Positions 17,183 to 26,742 of a stretch of DNA of 64,000 bases are shown here, one piece after another (positions within the stretch are counted from its first letter, which is position 1; each line of letters opens with the position of its first letter). A program made the position numbers and the translations under genes. The notes below the pieces were generated by a model. That model did not search any database. It was not told where the DNA came from and worked only from the letters and a program-made list of their open reading frames with translations. This DNA comes from CADEFQ01 sp050249415 (lineage in GTDB: Bacteria > Pseudomonadota > Gammaproteobacteria > Steroidobacterales > Steroidobacteraceae): NCBI GenBank assembly GCA_050249415.1, contig JBFWQO010000010.1, forward strand, positions 130,014-194,013, in the 5' to 3' direction.

Positions 17183-18368
17183 GCGCGAGGGCTCCGAATC
17201 GCCGCTGCAACAGGTCTTCGTCCGCCGTGGCTCCCGATCGCTCGGCGAGCGTCACGGCGCGCACGACGAGCTGGTGCGCGCGCGCCGGTGTGAGGTCTTC
17301 CGGAATGCGCTGCCCTTCGCTCACCCAGGCGATCGGCAGCCGCGCACGAATGAGTGCCGACAGCGTCCCGCCGAGGCTCGTCGCTTCGTCGATCTTCGTG
17401 ACGACGCAGGCCGCGAGACGCACCGTCGAGAACCGCTCTATCACCTCTTCCGCCGTACCGGCCTGCGCGCTCGCGGAGAGCACCAGCGCCACTTCGAGCT
17501 GCGGATGCGCACCGCCGATCGCGCCGAGCTTCGCCGCGAGACGCGGATCGCGCTGGCTCGTGCCGGCCGTGTCGATCAGTACGAGCGGCGTACCCTCGAG
17601 CCCGGCGAGCACGCGCTCGAGCTCCCGCGGATGATCGGCCACGAACGCCGGAACACCGAGCAGCCGGCCGAGGTTCTGTATCTGGTCCTGTGCCCCGAAG
17701 CGCACGCCGTCGGTGGAGACAAGCGCCACTGCCGCGGGGCCGTGCTCGAGTACCCGGCGCGCGGCGAGCTTGGCGATCGCCGTCGACTTGCCGACGCCTG
17801 TCGGCCCGACGAATGCGACGCGTCCGCCGCGCGTGAGCCAGCGATCGTCGCCGACCGCCACCTTATGGGTCAGGACGGCGCGCGCGCGCTGCTCGGCCTG
17901 CGCGAAATCGAGATGCGCGGGCAGCTCGGCCGCGATCGAGGCCGCCACATCGTTTGCGAGTCCCAGCCGGGTCAAGCCACGCAGCACTTCGGCCTGCACG
18001 GGCGCACGACGCGTGAGGTCGTTCCATGCAAGCGTCGCGAGCTGGCCTTCCAGCAGCCGGCGCAGGCTACGCAGTTCGGACTGCATCTGCGCGCGAGGTT
18101 CGTCCGCGACATCGTCCCGTGCGGCGAGCGCCACGAGTGCGCTGGCCGCCTCCGGGTCGGCTGCCGTGGCGAAATCGGCTGACGCATGCGCCGATCCCGG
18201 CGCCACTGCGGACCCGGCCGACGCCAGTTCGAAATCGATGGCGGCGACGACCTCGACCCCCTCGTCGACCTTGCGCGTCGAGAGGATGACGGCATCCGGC
18301 CCCTGGTGCTCGCGTATCTGCCGCAGGCACTCGCGCATGTCCTTCGCCACGTAACGTCTCATGTTCAT
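17169..18368 (-). CDS. flhF: Flagellar biosynthesis GTPase FlhF
   Basis: The 399-residue SRP-type GTPase places the flagellum at the pole. The N-terminus (MRRYVAKDMRECLRQIREHQ, then GPDAVILST) is typical. The NG domain has G1 FVGPTGVGKSTAIAKLAA, G3 LIDTAGTSQRD and the KID of G4 (VVTKIDEATSLGG). It lies between flhA and fleN, as in polar-flagellated relatives. The linker between the N-terminal and GTPase parts is Ala-rich. Confidence 0.94.
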   Translation of the reverse strand: MNMRRYVAKDMRECLRQIREHQGPDAVILSTRKVDEGVEVVAAIDFELASAGSAVAPGSAHASADFATAADPEAASALVALAARDDVADEPRAQMQSELRSLRRLLEGQLATLAWNDLTRRAPVQAEVLRGLTRLGLANDVAASIAAELPAHLDFAQAEQRARAVLTHKVAVGDDRWLTRGGRVAFVGPTGVGKSTAIAKLAARRVLEHGPAAVALVSTDGVRFGAQDQIQNLGRLLGVPAFVADHPRELERVLAGLEGTPLVLIDTAGTSQRDPRLAAKLGAIGGAHPQLEVALVLSASAQAGTAEEVIERFSTVRLAACVVTKIDEATSLGGTLSALIRARLPIAWVSEGQRIPEDLTPARAHQLVVRAVTLAERSGATADEDLLQRRFGALAHALA

Positions 18369-18396
18369 GATCGATACTCTCTGACTTCGTCCCGAC

Positions 18397-20478
18397 TCAG
18401 CGCCCGATGGCCGTCACGAGCCGCACCCGGCGGCTGTCCGGAATCTCGTTCCAGGCGAGCACGTGCAGGCCCGGAATACCCGCTCGCAGGAAGCGCGCCA
18501 GCGTCGCGCGCAGCGGCGGCGGAGCGAGCAGCACGGCCGGTTCACCCGTCGCCTCGACATGCCGCGCCGCCTCCTGCACCTGCCGTTGCAGCCGCTCCGC
18601 GAGCCCCGGCTCGAGGCCGGGCGTCACTGCGCCGCCACCTGCCGAGGAACCCTGCAAAAGCTGTTCCAGCTCGGGCTCGATGGTGATGACCGGCACCTCG
18701 TCGGCGAGTCCCGCGATGTCCTGCACGATCTGGCGCCCGAGCGCGACACGCGCCTGCGCGAGCAGCGCGGCGGGGTCCTGCGTGCGCAGCGCGTGTTCGG
18801 CCAGGGTTTCCACGATCGTGCGCATGTTGCGGATCGGCACGCGCTCGGCGAGCAGCCCCTGCAGCACGCGCACGAGCACGCTGAGCGGCAGCACTTTCGG
18901 CACGAGGTCTTCGACCAGCTTCGGCGCGGACTTCGCGAGGGCGTTGAGCAGTTGCTGCACTTCCTCGTGGCCGAGCAGTTCGTGGGCATGCGTCGCCACG
19001 ATCTGGGACAGGTGTGTCGCGACGACCGTGCCGGCATCGACGACGGTGTACCCGAGCGTCTGCGCATGCTCGCGCAGCGAAGGCTCGATCCACACCGCCT
19101 CCATGCCGAACGCGGGGTCACGGGTCGCGAGGCCCGCGACCGTGCCGAATACGCGCCCGGGGTTGATCGCGAGCTCGCGATCGACGTGCACGATCCCCTC
19201 GGCCATCGCGACACCCGCCAGATTGATCCGGTAGGCGTTCGGCGCGAGTTCGAGGTTGTCGCGGATGTGCACGGTCTGCACGAGAAAACCGAGCTCCTGG
19301 GTCAGCTTGCGGCGTACGCCGCGAATGCGCGCGAGGAGGTCGCCCTCGGCGCGTACATCGACGAGCGGCACGAGTCGGTAGCCGACCTCGAGTGCGATCG
19401 CATCGACCGGCCGCACGTCGTCCCAGGTGATCTCGCGCGCTTCGGGCGCGATCATCGGTACGGGCACAGGCTCGGGGGTCGCAGGCGCGGCCGGCTTGCG
19501 GTCGCGCCACCAGGCGAAGCCCGCGCACAGCCCCGCCATCGCGAGGAATGCGACATTCGGCATGCCGGGCACGATGCCCATGGCCCCGAGCAACCCGGCC
19601 GCGATCCACAGTGCCTTCGTGCGACCGAACAGCTGGCGTGCCACTTCGCCGCCCATGTCCTGCTCGCCCGACATGCGCGTCACGATCAGGGCGACCGCCG
19701 TGGAAAGGAGCAGCGCGGGCAGCTGGGCGACGAGCCCGTCGCCGATCGTGAGGAGCGAATAGGTGCGGGCGGCGTCGCCGAACGACAGGCCGTGCATCAT
19801 CGTGCCGATCACGAGCCCGCCCACCATGTTGATCAGGAGGATCAGGATGCCGGCGGTCGCGTCGCCGCGCACGAACTTGCTGGCGCCATCCATCGAGCCG
19901 TAGAAATCGGCCTCGGCGCGCACTTCGCCGCGGCGTTTGCGGGCCTCGTCCTGCGTGACGAGTCCGGCATTGAGATCCGCGTCGATCGCCATCTGCTTGC
20001 CGGGCATCGCATCGAGGGTGAACCGCGCGCTCACTTCGGAGATGCGTCCGGCGCCCTTCGTGACCACCACGAAATTGACGATCGTCAGGATCACGAACAC
20101 GACGGCCCCGACCACATAGTTGCCGCCGATCACGAACTCGCCGAACGATTCGATCACGTGCCCGGCCGCGCCCGTCCCCTGGTGGCCGTGCATCAGCACG
20201 ACGCGCGTCGAGGCGACGTTCAGCGCGAGGCGCAACAGCGTCGCGAGCAGCAGCACGGTCGGGAACGCACCGAACTCGAGCGGCCTCGCGACATAGAACA
20301 CCGCCATCACGACGACGATCGACAGCGCGATGTTGAAGGTGAACAGCGCATCGAGCGCGAGCGGCGGCAGCGGCACGACCACCATCGCGAGCACCGCGAG
20401 GAGACCGATCGGCACACCGAGGCCCGAACGCGCGAGCGTGTGCAGGGACGGCAGCTTGAAGGCGTTGGGCTCAGCCAT
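18397..20478 (-). CDS. flhA: Flagellar type III export protein FlhA
   Basis: The 693-residue export-gate protein has about eight membrane helices in the first 330 residues. The conserved cytoplasmic loop reads GRISEVSARFTLDAMPGKQM then AIDADLNAGL. A C-terminal cytoplasmic domain that docks chaperone-substrate complexes follows. Full length for the family. It follows flhB by 19 bases in the fliL-to-fliA gene run. Confidence 0.96.
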   Translation of the reverse strand: MAEPNAFKLPSLHTLARSGLGVPIGLLAVLAMVVVPLPPLALDALFTFNIALSIVVVMAVFYVARPLEFGAFPTVLLLATLLRLALNVASTRVVLMHGHQGTGAAGHVIESFGEFVIGGNYVVGAVVFVILTIVNFVVVTKGAGRISEVSARFTLDAMPGKQMAIDADLNAGLVTQDEARKRRGEVRAEADFYGSMDGASKFVRGDATAGILILLINMVGGLVIGTMMHGLSFGDAARTYSLLTIGDGLVAQLPALLLSTAVALIVTRMSGEQDMGGEVARQLFGRTKALWIAAGLLGAMGIVPGMPNVAFLAMAGLCAGFAWWRDRKPAAPATPEPVPVPMIAPEAREITWDDVRPVDAIALEVGYRLVPLVDVRAEGDLLARIRGVRRKLTQELGFLVQTVHIRDNLELAPNAYRINLAGVAMAEGIVHVDRELAINPGRVFGTVAGLATRDPAFGMEAVWIEPSLREHAQTLGYTVVDAGTVVATHLSQIVATHAHELLGHEEVQQLLNALAKSAPKLVEDLVPKVLPLSVLVRVLQGLLAERVPIRNMRTIVETLAEHALRTQDPAALLAQARVALGRQIVQDIAGLADEVPVITIEPELEQLLQGSSAGGGAVTPGLEPGLAERLQRQVQEAARHVEATGEPAVLLAPPPLRATLARFLRAGIPGLHVLAWNEIPDSRRVRLVTAIGR

Positions 20479-20497
20479 GGTGCGTGTCGTTCATCCG

Positions 20498-21601
20498 TCA
20501 GTGGATCGTGGGTGCGGGCGGCGGCGGCGCGCCGCTGCGGCGGGCCGCGCGCAGCTGGTAGACATAGGTGAGGACCTGGGCCACGGCCGCATAGAGCGCC
20601 GCGGGAATCTCGCCGCCGATCTCGACATTGCGATGGAGCGCGCGTGCCAGCGGCGGCGCCTCGACGATCGCGACATGGTGTTCGTGTGCGATCCCGCGGA
20701 TGCGCGCCGCGATCAGGTCGGTGCCCTTCGCGACGACCACCGGCGCACGCGCGCGCCGTTCGTCGTAGCGCAGCGCGACGGCGAAGTGCGTCGGGTTCGT
20801 GACGACCACGTCGGCGAGCGGCACATCGTGCAGCATGCGGCCGCGTGCCAGTGCCTGTTGCACCTGCCGGATACGCCCCTTGACCTCCGGCGAGCCGTCG
20901 GTCTCCTTCGACTCGCGGCGCACTTCGTCGCGTGACATCTTCAGCTCGTCGGCATGCCGCCATAACTGGTAGGGCACGTCGATCGCGGCGATCGCGAGCA
21001 GCGCGGCGGACATCGCGAGCAGCGTCGCGCCCACGAGGCGGCACGCGTGCCCGATCGCCGTGGCGAGCGGCTCGTTGCCGAGCGCGACGAGGTCGTCGGC
21101 GCGGTTCCACAGCAGCGTGGCCGCGACGACCGCGACCAGCGCGAACTTGGCGAAGGCCTTGGCGAGCTCGACGAGCCCGCGCGTCGAGAACAGGCGCCCG
21201 AGGCCCGCGAGCGGGTCGAGGCGGGCGAAGTTCGGCACGAGCGGCTTGCCGGACAGGTTCCAGCCGCCGATGGCGAGCGGTGCCGCGAGCGCCGCGAGCA
21301 CCACGATGCCGAATACGGGCAGGCAGCCGATGCCGACTTCGTACAGCGACGCGGACAGCGCGGGCAGGAGATGCGCCGCATCGAGCGCCTCGGCGCGCGT
21401 GAGATCGAGACCCTCGCGCATCGCACGCGCGAGCGCTCCGCCCACGTGTCCGCCGGCGAGCAGCAACGCGGCGCCGGCGGCCATCATCACGACGCTCGCC
21501 GACAGCTCCTGCGAGCGCGGCACCTGCCCTTCGCGGCGCGCTTCCTCGAGGCGCTTCGGTGTGGCGCGCTCGGTGCGATCCTGTGCGGCTCGTTCGGACA
21601 T
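20498..21601 (-). CDS. flhB: Flagellar type III export switch protein FlhB
   Basis: The 367-residue protein has the typical start (RTERATPKRLEEARREGQVP), four membrane helices, and the autocleavage motif NPTH within VVTNPTHFAVALRY. Cleavage there lets the apparatus switch from hook to filament substrates together with FliK. The C-terminal tail after NPTH is of ordinary length. It follows fliR by 6 bases. Confidence 0.96.
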   Translation of the reverse strand: MSERAAQDRTERATPKRLEEARREGQVPRSQELSASVVMMAAGAALLLAGGHVGGALARAMREGLDLTRAEALDAAHLLPALSASLYEVGIGCLPVFGIVVLAALAAPLAIGGWNLSGKPLVPNFARLDPLAGLGRLFSTRGLVELAKAFAKFALVAVVAATLLWNRADDLVALGNEPLATAIGHACRLVGATLLAMSAALLAIAAIDVPYQLWRHADELKMSRDEVRRESKETDGSPEVKGRIRQVQQALARGRMLHDVPLADVVVTNPTHFAVALRYDERRARAPVVVAKGTDLIAARIRGIAHEHHVAIVEAPPLARALHRNVEIGGEIPAALYAAVAQVLTYVYQLRAARRSGAPPPPAPTIH

Positions 21602-21607
21602 GGCGGC

Positions 21608-22378
21608 CTAGCGCAGCAGCGTGCCGAGCGTCCCGAACGCAGCGGACGCGAGACGGATGAAGCCCGACTGGACAGCGGGCAGCGACAGCAGCACGACGAC
21701 GAGGCCGAAGGCGAGCGTCACCGGGAAGCCGACCGCGAACAGGTTGAGCGTGGGCGCCGCGCGGCTCATGACGCCGAAGGCGAGGTTGACGACCAGCATG
21801 GCGGTCATGCCGGGCAGCGCCACCGCGAGGGCACCGTAGATGACCTGGCCGCTCCAGAGGATCAGTGTCCACAGGGCCTGCGTATCGAGGCCGCTCGCCC
21901 CGACAGGCAGCGTGCGGAAACCGTCGACCAGCAGGGCGATCAGCGCCAGGTGCCCGTCGAGCGCGAGGAAGGTCAGCACGACGAGCAGCAGGTAGAGCTG
22001 GCCGACCACCGGCGTGCTGACGCCGCGCAGCGGATCCTGGTTGAACGCGAACGACAGGCCGATGCTGTTGGCGAGCAGCTGGCCGGCGAGCGCCACGGCG
22101 TCGAACACGATCTGCAGCGCGAAGCCGATGGCGACGCCGACCACGATCTGCTGCCCGATGACGAGTGCGCCACCCGGCGACAGGAGATCGATCGGCGGCA
22201 CCTTCGCGAGCGGCGCCACCAGCACCGCGATGGCGGCGGCGAGTATCAGCCGGATGCGCGCGGGCACGTAGGAGGCGCCGAACACCGGCGCGACCATCAG
22301 GCATGCACCGATGCGCACGAACGGCAGGAACCAGCCCGATACGAACGCCAGCAGGTCTGCCGTGGTGAGGGCGGGCAT
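21608..22378 (-). CDS. fliR: Flagellar type III export protein FliR
   Basis: A 256-residue inner-membrane protein rich in hydrophobic helices (FLPFVRIGACLMVAPVFG, QIVVGVAIGFALQIVFDAVA, FALDGHL-like loop, FGVMSRAAPTLNLFAVGFPV). It is part of the FliPQR export gate. The gene sits in the conserved fliP-fliQ-fliR-flhB order, 7 bases after fliQ. Confidence 0.94.
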   Translation of the reverse strand: MPALTTADLLAFVSGWFLPFVRIGACLMVAPVFGASYVPARIRLILAAAIAVLVAPLAKVPPIDLLSPGGALVIGQQIVVGVAIGFALQIVFDAVALAGQLLANSIGLSFAFNQDPLRGVSTPVVGQLYLLLVVLTFLALDGHLALIALLVDGFRTLPVGASGLDTQALWTLILWSGQVIYGALAVALPGMTAMLVVNLAFGVMSRAAPTLNLFAVGFPVTLAFGLVVVLLSLPAVQSGFIRLASAAFGTLGTLLR

Positions 22379-22385
22379 CGCGATC

Positions 22386-22655
22386 TCAGTTCAGCCACCG
22401 CGGAATGCTCTCGAAGAGCTCACGCGTATACGCCACGATCAGCTTCAGCATCCACGGGCCCGCGAGCATCAGCGCCGCGGCCATCGCGACGAGCTTCGGG
22501 ATGAACGACAGCGTCATCTCGTTGACCTGCGTCGCCGCCTGGAAGATGCCGACCAGGAGCCCGACCGCGAGTGCCGTGAGCAGCAGCGGCGCGGCGAGGA
22601 GCAGCGTCACTTCGAGGGCGTGGCGGCCCACGGCGAGCACGTCCTCCGGGCTCAC
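22386..22655 (-). CDS. fliQ: Flagellar type III export protein FliQ
   Basis: The 89-residue protein has two membrane helices (LEVTLLLAAPLLLTALAVGL and VAMAAALMLAGPWMLKLIVA) separated by the conserved ATQVNEMTLSFIPK. The GTG start at 22655 overlaps the fliP stop as GTGA. Upstream residues in the same frame belong to the shadow of fliP. Subunit of the FliPQR gate. Confidence 0.93.
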   Translation of the reverse strand: MSPEDVLAVGRHALEVTLLLAAPLLLTALAVGLLVGIFQAATQVNEMTLSFIPKLVAMAAALMLAGPWMLKLIVAYTRELFESIPRWLN

Positions 22656-23386
22656 CGGAAGAAGCTCCCGGCGAGCGTGCCCATCACGAGCGACCAGCCG
22701 TCGACGAGCACGAACAGCATCAGCTTGAACGGCAGCGAAATGAGCACCGGCGAGAGCATCATCATGCCCATCGACATCAGCACGCTCGCGACGACGAGGT
22801 CGATGATCACGAACGGGATGAAGATCAGGAACCCGATCGTGAAGGCGGTCTTCAGCTCGCTCGTCACGAACGACGGCACGAGCACCGAGAACGGCACGTC
22901 GGCGGGCGTCGCATAGCCCTGCCCGCCCGCGATCTTGACGAAGGTCGCGATATCGCTCTCGCGTGTCTGTGCCAGCATGAACTGCTTGAGTGGCCCGCCC
23001 GCCTTCTCGAGCGCCACACCCATCTCGAGCGATCCGGCCATGTACGGCTGCAGCGCCTCGACGTTGATCCGCTCGAACACGGGCGCCATCACGAACAGGG
23101 TCAGGAACAGCGACAGCCCGACGATGACCTGGTTCGGAGGCGATTGCCCGGCGCCGATCGCCTGGCGCAGGATGCCGAGCACGATCACGATGCGCGTGAA
23201 CGAGGTCATCATCAGCAGGATCGCGGGGAGGAAGGTGATCGCCGTCATGAGGGCGAGCACCTGCAGCGACAGGGTCCAGGTCTCGCCGCCGCCCGCCGCG
23301 GGCGTGACGGTCAGGGCGGGGAGACCGGCAGCCGCCGAGGCGATGCCGGGCAGCAGCGTGAATGCGCAGAGGAGCGCGGCTTTCAT
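22652..23386 (-). CDS. fliP: Flagellar type III export protein FliP
   Basis: The 244-residue protein has a cleavable-looking signal sequence (MKAALLCAFTLLPGIASAAA). Family motifs follow: LMTAITFLPAILLMMTSFTR, VGLSLFLTLFVMAPVF, and ELKTAFTIGFLIFIPFVIID. The ATG at 23386 overlaps the fliO stop as ATGA. The core of the export gate with FliQ and FliR. Confidence 0.95.
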   Translation of the reverse strand: MKAALLCAFTLLPGIASAAAGLPALTVTPAAGGGETWTLSLQVLALMTAITFLPAILLMMTSFTRIVIVLGILRQAIGAGQSPPNQVIVGLSLFLTLFVMAPVFERINVEALQPYMAGSLEMGVALEKAGGPLKQFMLAQTRESDIATFVKIAGGQGYATPADVPFSVLVPSFVTSELKTAFTIGFLIFIPFVIIDLVVASVLMSMGMMMLSPVLISLPFKLMLFVLVDGWSLVMGTLAGSFFR

Positions 23387-23826
23387 CGCGGCAGCCCGAG
23401 GCTGCGGCGCAGGATCGCGCGGAAATCCGCGGCGGGCGGCGGCGCCGGTGCCGCGGCGTCGCCGGGCGACACCCCTGTCGCATTGGCGAACGCCGCCGGC
23501 GGCACCACGTGCAGCAGGCGCACTTCGCCGCTCGCCACGCCGACGAGCAGCCGTTCGGCACCGCAGGCGACGAGGACGATACGCTCCTTCTGGCCGACAC
23601 CGAGGTCGTCGACGATCGCGAGCACCCGGCCCTGCGGTCGACCGGCATTGCGCAGGCGCTTGACGCACCAGGCGCACGCGAAGATCACGAGCAGCACGAC
23701 CAGCAAGGCCACGGTCACCTCGCCGGCGCCCGTGACGCTCGAGACCGGCGTGCCTGCCGCCGCGGCCGGCGCCGCGAACGGCGCGGGCGCCGCCGCCGCT
23801 GCGGCGACGGATGCGAGCGTACTCAT
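23383..23826 (-). CDS. fliO: Flagellar biosynthesis protein FliO
   Basis: The 147-residue protein has an Ala-rich N-terminus, one membrane helix (VTVALLVVLLVIFACAWCV), and a small cytoplasmic domain (ILAIVDDLGV-type strand, KERIVLVACGAERLLVGVA). FliO helps assemble the FliP ring. The family is poorly conserved; position between fliN and fliP supports the call. Both ends overlap neighbours as ATGA. Confidence 0.88.
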   Translation of the reverse strand: MSTLASVAAAAAAPAPFAAPAAAAGTPVSSVTGAGEVTVALLVVLLVIFACAWCVKRLRNAGRPQGRVLAIVDDLGVGQKERIVLVACGAERLLVGVASGEVRLLHVVPPAAFANATGVSPGDAAAPAPPPAADFRAILRRSLGLPR

Positions 23827-24158
23827 CTCAGCTTGCGGATCCGCTCCGCCGGGCTGATCACGTCGGTCAGCCGAATGCCGAACTTCTCGTTGACGACGAC
23901 GACCTCGCCGTGCGCGATCAGCGTGCCGTTGACGTAGACATCGAGCGATTCGCCCGCGGCGCGCTCGAGCTCGACGACGGAGCCCTGGTTCAGCTGCAGC
24001 AGGTTGCGGATCGCGATGCGTGTGCGCCCGACCTCCATCGACAGCGTCACGGGTACATCGAGGATCACGTCGAGGTTCACCTCGCGCGCCCCGTCCGATT
24101 CGTCGTTCAGCTTCTCGAGGACGGCGGCCGGTGCGGCCTCCGCGGCGGTGGCACTCAT
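23823..24158 (-). CDS. fliN: Flagellar motor switch protein FliN
   Basis: A 111-residue switch protein with the surface-presentation (SpoA) domain: LDVILDVPVTLSMEVGRTRI, LLQLNQGSVVELERAAGESL, and GEVVVVNEKFGIRLTDVI. With FliM and FliG it forms the C-ring. The ATG at 24158 overlaps the fliM stop as ATGA. Confidence 0.95.
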   Translation of the reverse strand: MSATAAEAAPAAVLEKLNDESDGAREVNLDVILDVPVTLSMEVGRTRIAIRNLLQLNQGSVVELERAAGESLDVYVNGTLIAHGEVVVVNEKFGIRLTDVISPAERIRKLR

Positions 24159-25147
24159 GGCTGGATTCCTTTGGTGGTTCTGGAAGCGCGGATCCGCTGG
24201 TCGAACTTGACCGCGAGTTGTCCGCGCGACACGCCGAAGCTGCCGCGAAAGAGCGGTACATCCTCGGCAAAGACGGTGGCCTCGCCCGTGAAATCGCACG
24301 GGATCACGTCGCCCGGCTTCAGGTTCACGAGTTCGGCGAGCGACAGGCGTGCCCGCCCGAGCACGGTCGTCACCTGCACGTCGGCATCCTCGATCTCCTC
24401 GCGCAGCGTGTGCAGCCAGCGCTCGTCGTGTTCCATGCGATCGCTCTGCACGCCGGAGTCGAGCACGTCGCGCAGCGGCTCGATCATCGAGTACGGCAGC
24501 GTCACGTGCAGCTCGCCTCCCGCGCCGTCGACCTCGATGCGGAAAGTGCTGATCACGACGATCTCGGTCGGGCTCACGATGTTCGCGAAATGCGGCTTCA
24601 GCTCGGACGACTGGTACTCGATCCGGATCGGCGCGACGTGCGACCAGGCTTCCTGCAGGTCCGCGAACACGCCCTTCAGCAGCATGTGGATCACGCGCGA
24701 TTCGGTGGCGGTGAACTCGCGTCCTTCGATGCTGGCCTGACGGCCGTTGCCGCCGAAGAAGTTGTCGACCATCGCGAACACGAGCGACGGCGCGAAGACG
24801 ATCAGCCCGGTGCCGCGCAGCGGCGGGACACGCACGAGGTTGAGGCTCGTCGGCAGGCTGAGCGTCTGTACGTACTCGCCGAACTTCTTCAGCTGCACGG
24901 GGCTCACGTGGACGTCGGGCGAGCGGCGCAGGATGTTGTAGACGCTGGTGCGAAAGAGCCGCGCGAAGCGTTCGTTGATCATCTCGAGCGTGGGCATGCG
25001 CCCGCGCACGATGCGCATTTCGTGGCTGAAATCGTAGGCACGCGCTTCGCCGGGTGGCGCCGGCGCTGCCGTCGTGACCGCGCCGCTGTCGACGCCGTGC
25101 AGCAGCGCCGCGACTTCGTCCTGGTTCAGGACTTCCTGGGTGGACAT
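24155..25147 (-). CDS. fliM: Flagellar motor switch protein FliM
   Basis: The 330-residue protein starts with the short conserved peptide LNQDEVAALLHGV, which binds CheY-P in relatives. The middle domain (MPTLEMINERFARLFRTSVY, VDNFFGGNGR, EFTATESRVIHMLLKG) and a C-terminal SpoA domain follow. The CheY-binding peptide is kept although no cheY lies in this cluster, which argues that chemotaxis genes exist elsewhere or were lost recently. Confidence 0.96.
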   Translation of the reverse strand: MSTQEVLNQDEVAALLHGVDSGAVTTAAPAPPGEARAYDFSHEMRIVRGRMPTLEMINERFARLFRTSVYNILRRSPDVHVSPVQLKKFGEYVQTLSLPTSLNLVRVPPLRGTGLIVFAPSLVFAMVDNFFGGNGRQASIEGREFTATESRVIHMLLKGVFADLQEAWSHVAPIRIEYQSSELKPHFANIVSPTEIVVISTFRIEVDGAGGELHVTLPYSMIEPLRDVLDSGVQSDRMEHDERWLHTLREEIEDADVQVTTVLGRARLSLAELVNLKPGDVIPCDFTGEATVFAEDVPLFRGSFGVSRGQLAVKFDQRIRASRTTKGIQP

Positions 25148-25157
25148 CGCGCGGCCC

Positions 25158-25646
25158 CTACTGCATCACGAAGCTGGTGAAGTAGACGGCTTCGAGCTGC
25201 CGCGCATCGCCGCCCTCGCGCGCGAGCGCGGTGCGCGCCACGGCGAGCGCCCGCGTGCGCAGCTCCTCCTTGCCCTTCGCGGTCGCGAGCACGCTGTACT
25301 GCTGGTTCGACAGCATCAGCAGCAGGTCGTTGCGGATCACGGGATCGTGCTGCTTGACGAAATCGAGCGTCGCGATGTCGCGCGTCATCAGTTCGACCGT
25401 CACCTGCAGGAAGCGCACGAGCTGCTCGGCCTCGAAGTTCACCACGAAGGCGGGGTCGAGCTTGTAGTACAGGGCGGGTGCCGGCTTCGGCGTCTCGACC
25501 GCCGCGTGCTCGCCCTTCCCTTGCAGCAGGAAGTAGGCCGCGGCCGCGCCCGCGATGACGACGACGAGCGCTATCCAGAGGAGCATCTTCGACTTCTTCG
25601 GCGGGGCTGCAACCGGGGTCGCTTGCGGGGCAGTGGCTTCGGCCAT
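25158..25646 (-). CDS. fliL: Flagellar basal body-associated protein FliL
   Basis: The 162-residue protein has one membrane helix (MLLWIALVVVIAGAAAAYFL) after a short charged tail and a periplasmic domain (YYKLDPAFVVNFE through FTSFVMQ). FliL supports stator function. It heads the fliLMNOPQR-flhBA gene run and has a sigma-54-type promoter 30-50 bases upstream of its ATG. Confidence 0.93.
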   Translation of the reverse strand: MAEATAPQATPVAAPPKKSKMLLWIALVVVIAGAAAAYFLLQGKGEHAAVETPKPAPALYYKLDPAFVVNFEAEQLVRFLQVTVELMTRDIATLDFVKQHDPVIRNDLLLMLSNQQYSVLATAKGKEELRTRALAVARTALAREGGDARQLEAVYFTSFVMQ

Positions 25647-25685
25647 GTTCGGTCCTCGACGCGGACATTCGCGCCCGGGTTCCGG

Positions 25686-25701
25686 TGCAAGGCCGATGCC
25701 A
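25686..25701 (-). promoter_or_regulatory. Sigma-54-type promoter upstream of fliL
   Basis: The minus strand reads TGGCATCGGCCTTGCA, with GG and GC spaced by 10 bases and a perfect TTGCA at -12. It lies 40 bases before the fliL ATG. The rest of the fliK-fliL gap (25702-25809) holds no gene. Confidence 0.7.
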
Positions 25702-25809
25702 GCAGCGCTGGCTGGCTTCTAACTTATTGATATCACTGATGTTGTCACGCTGGAATGTCTGTGACGCACCGCACGTCCGCAGGCGCCGCCGGAAGTTTGA
25801 CGGCGCGCT

Positions 25810-26742
25810 TCAGGCGTAGAGGTCGACGAGCCCGGCGGGCAGGCGCACGGCGCCCTCCTGCACGACGTCGGTCTCGTCGGTGACGAACCCCGGCGGGCGC
25901 GCGGGCGGCGCCGGCGGGTCGCGACGCGAGGCGTGCTCGGACACGCTCGCGCCGGCCAGCGTGAGGCCCTCGGCCGCCAGCAGTTCGCGCAGCCGCGGCA
26001 TCGCCTGCTCGAGTGCGGCGCGCGTGTCAGCGTGGCTCGCCGCGAACGACACGGTCGCATCGCCGTCCTTCACCGAGATCCGGACATCGAGGGGACCCAG
26101 GTGCTCGGGCGTCAGGCGCATCGATGCCGACTGCAGGTCGTCGCGCGCGATCCACGCGATGTGCCCGGCGAGTTCCTGCGACCACGCGTGCGTACCGGGG
26201 TGCGCATGGAGGGTGGCGGTCGGTCGCGCAGCGGACTCCGGCGTGGCCGCCGCCGCCGTCGCCAGTCGTGGCGGCGCGACTGCCGCGGCGGCCGCCGGCT
26301 CCGATGCCGTCGGCTTCGCGGGCGATGCATCCTGCCCGGCCGGGTGGGTCTTCGCCGTATCGTCACGCGGCGACTCGGACGAGAGCAGATCCCCGAGCAG
26401 GGCTTCGAGCGCCCGGGCCGGGTCGCGTGCCGCCAGGGCCGGATCGGATGGCGGCAAAGCCGGATCGCCGACCGCTGGTTGCCGGGGTGGCGGCGCGGTC
26501 GCGCGGCCGGCCGTTGTGAACGGTGACGCGATGCCCGCCAGAAGCAGGGCCACGGCCTCGGCGGTGAGCGTCCGCGGCTCGTCGGTCACGACCTCGTCCG
26601 CTTTTCCCGTCGCGGGGCCGGACACCAGCTTCGCGAACAACGATTCGAGCACCTGCGCTCCATCGACCGCAACACCGATCGGCGCGGATGCGGTCGGGGT
26701 GGCAGGCAACCCTGGTACGACAGGGCTCGTCATCGCTGTCAT
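25810..26742 (-). CDS. fliK: Flagellar hook-length control protein FliK
   Basis: The 310-residue protein has a long Ala/Pro/Thr-rich low-complexity N-terminal part and the conserved C-terminal hook-length domain (SMRLTPEHLGPLDVRISVKD, then SFAASHADTRAALEQAMPRL). It measures hook length and triggers the FlhB switch. The ATG at 26742 overlaps the fliJ stop as ATGA; a second ATG is at 26733. On the short side for the family. Confidence 0.88.
   Translation of the reverse strand: MTAMTSPVVPGLPATPTASAPIGVAVDGAQVLESLFAKLVSGPATGKADEVVTDEPRTLTAEAVALLLAGIASPFTTAGRATAPPPRQPAVGDPALPPSDPALAARDPARALEALLGDLLSSESPRDDTAKTHPAGQDASPAKPTASEPAAAAAVAPPRLATAAAATPESAARPTATLHAHPGTHAWSQELAGHIAWIARDDLQSASMRLTPEHLGPLDVRISVKDGDATVSFAASHADTRAALEQAMPRLRELLAAEGLTLAGASVSEHASRRDPPAPPARPPGFVTDETDVVQEGAVRLPAGLVDLYA

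Noticed and set aside
18463..20571. 702-codon open frame antisense to flhA
   Set aside because: Same cause. The composition (many His, Arg, Asp, Glu) is typical of the complementary frame of a membrane protein, and no domain is recognisable.
25810..25880. Terminator hairpin after fliK
   Set aside because: Short GC-rich arms can be drawn around 25780-25810, but they are imperfect and lack a T-run.
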